IMG/VR virus record: IMGVR_UViG_3300025301_000050
Span: 1-35,075 of that record
Strand: one strand, 5' to 3'
Length of the DNA: 35,075 bases
DNA from: a virus
Shown piece by piece: positions 14,142-21,297 of this stretch (the stretch's first letter is position 1; each line of letters opens with the position of its first letter). The notes under the pieces were generated by a model. It made no database searches, had not been told where the DNA came from, and was given only the letters and a program-made list of their open reading frames with translations. A program made the position numbers and the translations under genes.

Positions 14142-14351
14142 ATGGGATTAGGACCACATACATTATTAAAGTATCCACCAGATCTGAAAAAGATACTAGG
14201 TAAGCCTACAGGTCAAGGATATGGTGCAGCTAGAAAGGGACCAGATGTTGTAGGTCCACCACAGGATGTTGTTGTTGAGGAGGATTATGAACAAGGAAAA
14301 GCTTTTAAAATAGATACCTCTGATAAAGACAGTACATATGGGGAGGCTTAA
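14142..14351 (+). CDS. Hypothetical protein, 69 aa
   Basis: This small protein is rich in Gly and Pro (G-L-G-P-H-T-L-L-K-Y-P-P at the start; G-P-D-V-V-G-P-P in the middle) and has an acidic C-terminal third. It looks disordered and contrasts in charge with its very basic neighbours, so it could pair with them. AAGGAGAGG precedes the ATG one base after the previous stop. No family recognised. Confidence 0.75.
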   Translation: MGLGPHTLLKYPPDLKKILGKPTGQGYGAARKGPDVVGPPQDVVVEEDYEQGKAFKIDTSDKDSTYGEA

Positions 14352-14353
14352 TT

Positions 14354-15859
14354 ATGTCAGTACGACCACCTACTTCACAAAGAAAAACAGGACAATTTAG
14401 TTCTAGGGCTGAAAAAATAAAAGCTCTCAAAGAACGATCAAGGAAATTAAATCCTTTATCTCCTACCAGAAAAAAAATAATGCAGCAGATAAAAAAGTTA
14501 GAGGCAGCATCTAAACCAGTGCCTAAAAAATTTACATATACTGGAAAAAAAATAGGAGATAAGAAGACAAAAACAGGACAATTTAAAGAAAAAACTCCTA
14601 AAGTTAAAACTCCTCTCTTTAAATTAAAGGATGATCCAAGTAAAAGATTAAGAGAAAAAAGATTAGCTGAAGAAAAAGCTAACAGAGAAAAAGTTAGATT
14701 AGCTAAAGGAAGAAAGGCTTCTGAGAAATTACAAGATATTCCTCCTATTAAAAAAGTAGACAGAGGTAAACCCGGAAGAACTATAGGAAAGCAAGTAGGA
14801 AAAAGTAGAACAGCAGTAAAGGGAAAAGTTGATCCATTAGCTGTTAAAGATAAGTCTATGACTAAAAAGAAAATATCACCTGTAGATAAATCTCCTAAAA
14901 CCTATGGAGGTAAATTTACTACTAAAACTAAACCAAAAATAGTAGCTGCTAAAAAGAAACCTAAGAATAGATTAGAGATACTTAAAGAGAGAAGTAAAAC
15001 AACATCTACTCAAAAAACAGATTATATAAATCCTAGAGATCCAAAAAGACTAGAAAAAATACAAAAAAGAAAATTAGGTAGAACAGCAGTAAGTGATATG
15101 CTGAAGGCAAGGCAAGCAAAACCTACTAGTAAAGATATTACGTCTGGTAGAGATGCAGAGGCAAAGAGAAAGGCAGCTAAAGCTAAACAACAAGCAAGTC
15201 GTGCTAAAACACGTACTGGAACATTTAAAGATCTTTATAAAGGTCAAAAAGATAAAAGACCTGCTACAGCAGTATCTAAAGCTAGAACATTTAAAGATCC
15301 TTATAAAGATCAGAAAGATAGAAAACTTGGTACAGCAGTACCTGTAAGGAAAAAGGTAGTTAAAAAGGCAGTTAAACAGAAAGTTCCTTCTAAATTAATA
15401 ACAACACCTAAAACTAAAACATTTACAGATCCTTATAAAGATCAGAAAGATAGAAAACTTGGTACAGCAGTACCTGTTAAAACACCTGTAAGTAAAGTAG
15501 TACCAAAAAAACCTATGGGTAAGGCTATGTCAGATAGACCTGAAGGCCGGAGTCAAAGAAAAGATTACGACCACTTTCTTAAAAGTAGAGGTGGTATAGA
15601 AGGATTTCAGTTTAATTTATTTGGTAAAAATAAAACAGTTGCAGAAGCAAGTAAAGCAGCTAAAGAAGCTTATGATGAAGAACAACGGGATCGTAAAAAA
15701 ATATCACAACAGGATTTCTATCAGTACGGAGAAGGCCGAAGATCTCAACTTAAAAAAGGTGGTATGGTTAAAAGAAATAAAGGTGGGGCTGTAAGAGGCG
15801 TAGGTCAGGCTCTTAGAGGATTTGGTAATAATTCTAGATATTCTAATAAAATGTATTAG
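14354..15859 (+). CDS. Lys-rich repeat protein, 501 aa
   Basis: The protein is low-complexity, Lys/Arg/Thr-rich, and almost certainly disordered over its first 400 residues, without recognisable catalytic motifs. A unit T-F-K-D-P-Y-K-D-Q-K-D-R-K-L-G-T-A-V-P occurs twice nearly exactly and once more diverged (about residues 289-375). The C terminus (about 465-501) is different: K-K-G-G-M-V-K-R-N-K-G-G, then a Gly-rich stretch ending Y-S-N-K-M-Y, a motif I recall at the ends of several marine phage virion proteins. It may be packaged with DNA or bind RNA or DNA in the head; that is inference. GGGAGG precedes the ATG. Confidence 0.85.
   Translation: MSVRPPTSQRKTGQFSSRAEKIKALKERSRKLNPLSPTRKKIMQQIKKLEAASKPVPKKFTYTGKKIGDKKTKTGQFKEKTPKVKTPLFKLKDDPSKRLREKRLAEEKANREKVRLAKGRKASEKLQDIPPIKKVDRGKPGRTIGKQVGKSRTAVKGKVDPLAVKDKSMTKKKISPVDKSPKTYGGKFTTKTKPKIVAAKKKPKNRLEILKERSKTTSTQKTDYINPRDPKRLEKIQKRKLGRTAVSDMLKARQAKPTSKDITSGRDAEAKRKAAKAKQQASRAKTRTGTFKDLYKGQKDKRPATAVSKARTFKDPYKDQKDRKLGTAVPVRKKVVKKAVKQKVPSKLITTPKTKTFTDPYKDQKDRKLGTAVPVKTPVSKVVPKKPMGKAMSDRPEGRSQRKDYDHFLKSRGGIEGFQFNLFGKNKTVAEASKAAKEAYDEEQRDRKKISQQDFYQYGEGRRSQLKKGGMVKRNKGGAVRGVGQALRGFGNNSRYSNKMY
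15296..15477 (+). repeat. Two exact 50-bp direct repeats
   Basis: Bases 15296-15345 and 15428-15477 are identical over 50 bp, starting GATCCTTATAAAG, and lie 132 bp apart (44 codons, in frame) inside the Lys-rich gene. Seven further bases match just to the left after one mismatch. A third, diverged copy is around 15221-15275. Identity at the DNA level implies recent duplication or ongoing recombination, and repeat number could change in frame. Confidence 0.85.
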
Positions 15860-15870
15860 GGAGGATTAAG

Positions 15871-16170
15871 ATGGCAGGAATGACAAGAGTGGGACTTTAT
15901 CCAGCAGAAATGGCAAGGGCTGGTACAATGTCCGAAGAAGATCGTCTTCGTTATATGAAGAAGGGTGGTAAAATCGGAAAGAAAAAGAAAAAGAAACAAG
16001 GATATAAAGCCCGTAAAGATGAATCGATTGCGATGAGAGTCAAGAAGAAACGAACCAAGAAACAACTCAAGGCAAGTCGAGATGAATCCTACGGTAAGTG
16101 GGGTAAAGGTAAAGGTAAAGGAAAGATCAATCGTTCTGGAGATGCTTTAGTTGCTGCTCAATACGATTAA
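15871..16170 (+). CDS. Basic 99-aa protein with GG-Lys motif
   Basis: An N-terminal M-A-G-M-T-R-V-G-L-Y-P-A-E-M-A-R segment is followed by Y-M-K-K-G-G-K-I-G-K-K-K-K-K-K and two copies of an R-D-E-S motif (A-R-K-D-E-S and S-R-D-E-S), then a G-K-G-K-G-K-G-K run. The K-K-G-G element is shared with the end of the 501-aa protein before it. Such proteins occur in the structural regions of marine phages; their role is unknown to me. Charge suggests nucleic acid binding. GGGAGG precedes the start. Confidence 0.82.
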   Translation: MAGMTRVGLYPAEMARAGTMSEEDRLRYMKKGGKIGKKKKKKQGYKARKDESIAMRVKKKRTKKQLKASRDESYGKWGKGKGKGKINRSGDALVAAQYD

Positions 16171-16354
16171 TAAAGAACTTTATGAGAAGTCTGTACGAGA
16201 AGGTTTTGATGATTATTCATTAATAGATTATAGTATTCCTAAAGTTAATCGAGAAAACTATAAAACTTTTAATGAATATTTTCAAGATCTTTCTAATTAT
16301 ATTTATGTAAAATATAGGTATACTTATGGTAGTAAATATAAGAAAAATAAATGA
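16151..16354 (+). CDS. Hypothetical protein, 67 aa, TTG start
   Basis: The frame is open from a TTG at 16151, which is preceded by GGAG at 16138-16141. No ATG occurs in frame, so the start is either this TTG or another non-ATG codon such as ATT further in. The product is rich in Tyr and Asn with Y-I-Y-V-K-Y-R-Y-T-Y near the end and has no known domain. It overlaps the previous gene by 20 bases and shares an ATGA junction with the next. Its reality rests on that packing and on a clean frame. Confidence 0.55.
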   Translation: MLLNTINKELYEKSVREGFDDYSLIDYSIPKVNRENYKTFNEYFQDLSNYIYVKYRYTYGSKYKKNK

Positions 16355-16494
16355 CCAATGAATGTATACATTGTGAGCATCCTTGTCACTGTGATATGAT
16401 GTGTTCTTTTCATGATGGTGAAGATATGTGTAAATGTGATGAATGTAATTGCAGACCCTCCGATTGGGGAGAACCGACAATAGATATGGAGTAA
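16351..16494 (+). CDS. Cys-rich 47-aa protein (zinc-binding candidate)
   Basis: An ATGA overlap with the previous gene begins a 47-codon frame ending in TAA. It has nine Cys (residues 5, 8, 12, 14, 18, 27, 29, 32, 34) and four His (7, 10, 13, 21). The C-x-x-C-x-x-x-C-x-C pattern followed by C-x-C-x-x-C-x-C would suit two metal sites, or a reduced cytosolic disulfide-free zinc knuckle. The end is acidic (E-P-T-I-D-M-E). GGAG close to its stop serves the next gene. No family is recognised. It may act as a small regulator or adaptor through zinc-dependent contacts, but this is a guess. Confidence 0.72.
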   Translation: MTNECIHCEHPCHCDMMCSFHDGEDMCKCDECNCRPSDWGEPTIDME

Positions 16495-16498
16495 AAAT

Positions 16499-16699
16499 AT
16501 GATCATGAATTTTAAACATTTAAGAGATGTAAAATTAAATTATATGAGACATTTAATATTTACATGGGTTGAAAGTATAAGAGGAACACTGGTCATGATT
16601 GGATTAATTATACATGGAGTATTTCCTTTTATTTTACCGAATATGTTTTCTTCTTATATAAAAGGGGCTGATATAAGAATTAAAAAGATAGGAACATAA
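16499..16699 (+). CDS. Small membrane protein, DUF6356-like
   Basis: The 66-aa protein has the pattern N-F-K-H-L-x-x-V-K-x-x-Y-x-x-H at its start and a single hydrophobic segment (about residues 27-48) with a G-L-I-I-H-G-V-F-P-F core, followed by a short basic tail. This resembles small proteins annotated as DUF6356 in marine phages, as I remember that family; the role is unknown. It is probably inserted in the inner membrane. GGAG lies seven bases before the ATG at 16499. Function in infection is not established. Confidence 0.7.
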   Translation: MIMNFKHLRDVKLNYMRHLIFTWVESIRGTLVMIGLIIHGVFPFILPNMFSSYIKGADIRIKKIGT

Positions 16700-17376
16700 T
16701 GGCAGTATCAGGCACATATAATTTTAATCTGGATATAGATGAAGTAATCCAAGAAGCTATGGAAATGATTGGGGGTGAAGATACTCTTGGTCATGAGCCA
16801 GCTTCAGCCAGACGTTCTATCAATCTTATGTTAAGAGATTGGCAGAATAGGGGTATACTTCTCTGGACTACCAGTACTACGGCTGTAACAGTAGTTGCTT
16901 CGACTACTGCATACGATCTGGCAAGCAGTACGATTAATGCTCTTGAAGTTGTTATCAGTAGAGATAATACAGATGTTAAACTAACTCGTATTACTCCTGA
17001 AGAGTACTTGATTATTCCTGCCAAGACACAAACAGGTAAACCTAATCAGTATAGTGTTAGAAGGAAAAGAGATAATCCAGTAATGTCTGTATGGCCGATA
17101 CCAGATAATTCTACAGATATTTTAAAAATAGAAATAGTTAAAGAAGTTGAAGATACAAATAAATCTGCTGATCAAAATGCAGATGTACCAAAAAGATTTT
17201 TACCAGCATTAACTTGTGGATTAGCTTACTATATGTCTATGAAAAGACCTCTGGTAGCCGACACAAAAATTGCTATGTTGAAAACAAACTATGAGGAAAA
17301 GTTAGGAAGAGCTATGGAAGAAGATAGAGAAAGAGCCAGTATCTATCTATTGCCTCGTCTAACTTTTTATAATTAA
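16699..17376 (+). CDS. Second adaptor or head-completion candidate, 225 aa
   Basis: The N-terminal helical segment (about 12-55) contains I-D-E-V-I-Q-E-A-M-E-M-I-G-G and A-R-R-S-I-N-L-M-L-R-D-W-Q-N-R-G, typical of tail-adaptor or head-completion proteins of podoviruses. A beta-rich middle (about 60-135) with W-P-I-P-D and a C-terminal helical region (Y-E-E-K-L-G-R-A-M-E-E-D-R-E-R) follow. It probably binds between portal and tail; the exact P22 or T7 equivalent cannot be told by eye. The start overlaps the previous TAA (TAATG). Confidence 0.78.
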   Translation: MAVSGTYNFNLDIDEVIQEAMEMIGGEDTLGHEPASARRSINLMLRDWQNRGILLWTTSTTAVTVVASTTAYDLASSTINALEVVISRDNTDVKLTRITPEEYLIIPAKTQTGKPNQYSVRRKRDNPVMSVWPIPDNSTDILKIEIVKEVEDTNKSADQNADVPKRFLPALTCGLAYYMSMKRPLVADTKIAMLKTNYEEKLGRAMEEDRERASIYLLPRLTFYN

Positions 17377-17699
17377 TGGCTACACAAAGGAATGCTCTAG
17401 CTCAATGTGATATCTGTGGTTTTGTATATCCACATAGAGTAATGAGATTAAATAGTTATGGATTAGTGGTATGTCCACAGGATTTTGAAGGTCAATTTGA
17501 TTTAAAAAATAACCCTCAAAATAAAGTACCAAGAGTAAAAGATAACCCTGCTATTAGAAATCCTAGACCTGATACAGGTGGTAGAGGAACTACATGGGAT
17601 AAGACTGTTACATGGATAACAGTAAATCCTACAACTCTGGCAGAAACAAGACATACAACACAGTATGATGATGCTAACAAAAGTTGGGATGCAATATGA
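17376..17699 (+). CDS. Zinc-ribbon-like phage protein, 107 aa
   Basis: The N-terminal part reads C-D-I-C-G-F-V-Y-P with the next cysteine at 33 in V-V-C-P-Q-D-F-E, giving C11, C14 and C33, with H20 or D35 as possible further ligands. This layout is common in short proteins of phage structural modules. The rest is Pro- and Asn-rich, including G-G-R-G-T-T-W and a final T-T-Q-Y-D-D-A. It may help attach tail parts. Start and stop are coupled to both neighbours (TAATG and ATGA). Confidence 0.8.
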   Translation: MATQRNALAQCDICGFVYPHRVMRLNSYGLVVCPQDFEGQFDLKNNPQNKVPRVKDNPAIRNPRPDTGGRGTTWDKTVTWITVNPTTLAETRHTTQYDDANKSWDAI

Positions 17700-20122
17700 C
17701 AGACTTAACAGGAAAATTAATATCAGATACCTATAAGCAGTTACTACAGATTAATGCCAGTACAACAAATACTGGAGTAAAAACTTCAATAACAAACGTA
17801 CAATCAGGGGATGGAACAGCTAGTGCTTTAAATATTGGGACATCGGCAGTACAAGTTTCAGGTACTTTTAGAGTACATGGACATGCTAGTGTAAGTGGAA
17901 GTTTACTTGTAAGAGATAAAGTTTGTGCAAGTTCTTTTTTTGGAGATGGTTCTAATCTTACTGGTATTACAGCTTCTGTTGGTGGAGATATATCAGTCAG
18001 TCATGCTATAATAGGTGGAACCTTATCTGTAATAGGAAATGCAGTATTTGAATCTAATGTAACTGTAAGTGGTACATTTGATGTGGCAGGTAATACAAGT
18101 ATAGGAGGAACATTAACAGCTACTGGTGCTACTCAATTAGGTTCTACCGTAACGGTAGTAGGTAAGGGAGTATTTGAGGGAGATGTTTCGGTTAGTGGAG
18201 ATCTTGATGTAGCTACTAATGCTTCAGTAGGTGGAACATTGGCAGTAACAGGAGCTAGTACATTTACAGCTAAGTCAGAATTTAAGAATGATGTATCAGT
18301 AAGTGGAAGACTTGATGTAGCTACTTCTGCTTGTATTGGAGGTATTGCCAAGTTTAGAGATGATGTATCTGTAAGTGGAAATCTTAATGTAGTCGGAAAT
18401 GTAACAGCTAATAAGTTTTATGGAGATGGCTCTGAACTAACAAATGTTGAAGCAGAACTAGGGATAGCTACAAATATTTCAGTATCGGGATTTATACATG
18501 CAGGTGGAAGTGTATCAGTATCTGGACCATTTAATGTTGTAGGAGCAGCTACATTTCAAAGTGGAGCTTCTGTAAGTAGTTTTGTAAATGTAAATGGTAC
18601 TTTAACTGTAGCAGGAGCAACTTCTCTAGCATCTACTCTTAGTGTAGGAAGTGCAGCTAACTTTCTAAGTACAGTTACAATAGCAAGTCATGCTAGTATT
18701 GGAGGTAATTTAAGTGTAGGAGGAGCTACTAATCTAGGATCTACTGTTACTGTAGCTGGTGCAGCTATTTTTGAAGACAGTGTATCAGTTAGTGGTAATG
18801 TGGATATGGCAGGGAATGTCTCTGTAGGAGGAACTGCACAGATAACTGGTAATGCAAACTTCGATGGAGATGTATCTGTATCTGGTGATGTATCTATAGG
18901 TACTAATCTCTTTGTGGGTGGTACTGTAACGATTGTAGGTAATACAACTATGACAGGAGATCTAGGTGTAGGAGGTGCTGTAAGAGTTAGTACAAATGCT
19001 TCTGTAGGTGGTACTCTGGATGTAGGTGGTAATGTTTCTATAGGAGGAAATGTAACTGTTAAGGGAGATGTACATGTAAGTAGTAAAGTATGTGCTTCTG
19101 CTTTCTTTGGAGATGGTTCTAATATTACAAATGTTCCTATTGATATAACAGGAAATATATCTGTTAATAATGCTACAATTGGTGGAAATTTATTTGTAGG
19201 AGGAACAGTAACGGTAGCAGGAATTGGTATATTTGAAACTGATGTGTCTATTTCGGGAGATTTAGATGTAGCTACTAATGCTTCCATAGGTGGTACTTTT
19301 ACTGCCACAGGGGCTGCTCAATTAGGATCTACAGTAACAGTTGTAGGTAAGGCTGTATTTGAAGGTGATGTATCAGTTAGTGGAGATATAGATGTGGCTA
19401 CAAATGCATCTATAGGAGGTACTCTAACAGCTACAGGAGCTACTCAGTTAGGTTCAACAGTTACAGTAGTTGGTATTGCTATATTTGAAAGTGATGTTTC
19501 TGTATCTGGTGATCTTGATGTAGCTACTAATGTTTCAGTAGGAGGTACTTTCCAAGCAACAGGGAATGCAAACTTTGATGGTGATGTTTCTGTAAGTGGA
19601 GATGTTTCTATAGGAACTAATCTTTATGTTGGTGGTACAGTTACGATTGTAGGTAATACAACTCTAACAGGTAACTTTGCAGTAGGTGGTACTACTACTA
19701 TAACAGGTAATTCAGGATTTTTAGGTACAATTAGAGTAAGTGGTAATACTTCTCTTGAAGGTCAGTTACAACTAACTGAGTCAGCAGCAGCAGCCGTACA
19801 TACAACGGCTATTAATGGTATAACTTCTGTTTCTCTTAATTTTGGTACAGCACAAAACTTTCTGACTACGGTTACAGCAGCACATACAATGGCTAGACCT
19901 ACTAATGCTAGAGTAGGTCAAGTAGGTAGTGTCTTCTTTGTACAGTCAGGAGGAAGTGGGACTCTAGCTTGGAATGCTGCTTGGAAGTTTCCAGCAGCTA
20001 CAGATCCAACCTTTTCTACTTCTAATGGAGCCGTAGATAGACTTGATTATATTGTTGCTTCTATTTCAAGTGACAATACAGGTGAAAATATACAAGCAAT
20101 TTTATCACAGGAATATGGATAA
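17696..20122 (+). CDS. Repetitive tail fibre protein
   Basis: From the ATG at 17696 the protein is 808 aa and is built of imperfect 20-25 residue units with the pattern x-V-S-V-S-G-x-x-x-V-x-x-x-x-S-V-G-G-T-L, suggesting a long beta-helix or trimeric fibre. Three F-x-G-D-G-S-x-L-T segments (near 84, 242 and 472) interrupt it, a motif frequent in marine phage fibres. The last about 110 residues form a distinct C-terminal domain with G-Q-V-G-S-V-F-F-V-Q-S-G-G and N-A-A-W-K-F-P, related to the end of the fibre at 24068. The likely role is host binding. The ATGA overlap fixes the start. Confidence 0.9.
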   Translation: MTDLTGKLISDTYKQLLQINASTTNTGVKTSITNVQSGDGTASALNIGTSAVQVSGTFRVHGHASVSGSLLVRDKVCASSFFGDGSNLTGITASVGGDISVSHAIIGGTLSVIGNAVFESNVTVSGTFDVAGNTSIGGTLTATGATQLGSTVTVVGKGVFEGDVSVSGDLDVATNASVGGTLAVTGASTFTAKSEFKNDVSVSGRLDVATSACIGGIAKFRDDVSVSGNLNVVGNVTANKFYGDGSELTNVEAELGIATNISVSGFIHAGGSVSVSGPFNVVGAATFQSGASVSSFVNVNGTLTVAGATSLASTLSVGSAANFLSTVTIASHASIGGNLSVGGATNLGSTVTVAGAAIFEDSVSVSGNVDMAGNVSVGGTAQITGNANFDGDVSVSGDVSIGTNLFVGGTVTIVGNTTMTGDLGVGGAVRVSTNASVGGTLDVGGNVSIGGNVTVKGDVHVSSKVCASAFFGDGSNITNVPIDITGNISVNNATIGGNLFVGGTVTVAGIGIFETDVSISGDLDVATNASIGGTFTATGAAQLGSTVTVVGKAVFEGDVSVSGDIDVATNASIGGTLTATGATQLGSTVTVVGIAIFESDVSVSGDLDVATNVSVGGTFQATGNANFDGDVSVSGDVSIGTNLYVGGTVTIVGNTTLTGNFAVGGTTTITGNSGFLGTIRVSGNTSLEGQLQLTESAAAAVHTTAINGITSVSLNFGTAQNFLTTVTAAHTMARPTNARVGQVGSVFFVQSGGSGTLAWNAAWKFPAATDPTFSTSNGAVDRLDYIVASISSDNTGENIQAILSQEYG
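18848..19663 (+). repeat. Repeats in the fibre gene conserved at protein level
   Basis: The 34-codon blocks at 18848-18949 and 19562-19663 encode proteins identical except for one F/Y change, yet twelve codons differ silently. A roughly 50-residue unit with T-A-T-G-A-T-Q-L-G-S-T-V-T-V-V-G occurs three times, at about 18105, 19280 and 19410. The DNA thus diverged while the protein sequence was kept. Confidence 0.75.
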
Positions 20123-21291
20123 TGGTTTTTCAAAATAATTTATTAATGGGTGCTGCTTCAACAACAGGAGGAACGACTGGTGGTCAACTTTGGACATGGG
20201 GCATGGGTTTTAATGGCCGGTTAGCAGATGGAACTACAACTAATAAGTCTTCCCCTGTTCAGGTTGGTTCTGATGAAGATTGGGTAAGTATTTCTACACA
20301 TGGTTCTAATGGTATTGGGGGTGCTACGAGAACAGATGGTACTATTTGGGCATGGGGTAGAGGTCGTTATGGTGGATTGGGGCAGGGATCTGTAGAAAAC
20401 AAATCCTCTCCCACACAAATTGGTTCTGATACGGATTGGTTCCAAATACAGCAAGGGAATGATACTAGTTATGGTTTAAAGACTGACGGAACATTATATT
20501 TTTGTGGAAGAAATGATAAGGGACAAGGCGCACAGGGTGATTCGGAGAATGTTTATTCTTCCATGACTCAAATCGGTTCCTTAACTGATTGGAAGGGAAG
20601 TGTAACGCAAGACGATATAAACGGTGGCTTTAATACTATGGCAATCGCCACTAATAGTGCATTTTTTATTAAATCGGATGGTACATTATGGACATGGGGT
20701 AATAACGCAACAGGACAACTAGGTCAAGGTGATGAAACTTCTCGTTCTTCACCTGTTCAAATTGGCTCAGATACAGACTGGAAATGGGTGAGTGCAACGT
20801 CTTATCATGTATTTGCAGAACGAACTGATGGTTCTATCTGGGGATGGGGGTATAATAAAGACGGTCAATTAGGTCTTGGAACTTCTGGATCTTTAAACAA
20901 TAAAAGTTCCCCTGTACAACTAGGATCAATCACGGATTATAAACATTTTGGTGCTGGACATCTCACTACTACTCTCATAAAGGCTGACGGAACTCTTTGG
21001 CTATGTGGAGAAAATAGTTATGGCCAATTAGGTCTTGGAGACACAACAGACCGTTCTTCACCTGTTCAGGTTGGCTCTGATACGGATTGGCATAGATGTT
21101 TGCCGGGAGAATTCATGAATGGTGCTACTAAAACAGACGGTTCTATCTGGGTATGGGGGGGTAATGATTCTGGAAATTTAGGTATTGGAGACACAACAAA
21201 CCGTTCTTCACCTGTTCAGATTGGTTCAGATACGGATTGGGGGAATAATAGGGGTGGTAGTGCTTATTCCAGTAATATTAGAGGACTTTGA
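20122..21291 (+). CDS. Seven-repeat RCC1-like beta-propeller
   Basis: After a short Gly/Thr-rich N terminus the 389-aa protein holds seven repeats of about 50 residues. Each has a L-W-x-W-G or I-W-x-W-G strand, a G-Q-L-G-x-G turn and a S-S-P-V-Q-I-G-S-D-T-D-W signature. Repeats 3 and 6 have C-G in place of W-G. Seven is the number that closes an RCC1-type propeller. No signal peptide or catalytic domain is attached. Sitting between a fibre gene and a glycan-enzyme gene suggests a virion-tip binding module or a host-surface partner. In eukaryotes RCC1 proteins are exchange factors; that function should not be assumed here. Start by TAATG overlap. Confidence 0.9.
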   Translation: MVFQNNLLMGAASTTGGTTGGQLWTWGMGFNGRLADGTTTNKSSPVQVGSDEDWVSISTHGSNGIGGATRTDGTIWAWGRGRYGGLGQGSVENKSSPTQIGSDTDWFQIQQGNDTSYGLKTDGTLYFCGRNDKGQGAQGDSENVYSSMTQIGSLTDWKGSVTQDDINGGFNTMAIATNSAFFIKSDGTLWTWGNNATGQLGQGDETSRSSPVQIGSDTDWKWVSATSYHVFAERTDGSIWGWGYNKDGQLGLGTSGSLNNKSSPVQLGSITDYKHFGAGHLTTTLIKADGTLWLCGENSYGQLGLGDTTDRSSPVQVGSDTDWHRCLPGEFMNGATKTDGSIWVWGGNDSGNLGIGDTTNRSSPVQIGSDTDWGNNRGGSAYSSNIRGL

Positions 21292-21297
21292 TAACAT

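Noticed and set aside
18688-19308. 206-aa reading frame on the minus strand
   Set aside because: It is the mirror of the Thr/Ser/Val repeats of the fibre gene; its Pro/Thr-rich product has no family look and no ribosome binding site fitting the operon.
17696-20122. CRISPR-like array of repeats
   Set aside because: The repeats are in frame, imperfect and encode a fibre; there are no constant repeats with unique spacers.
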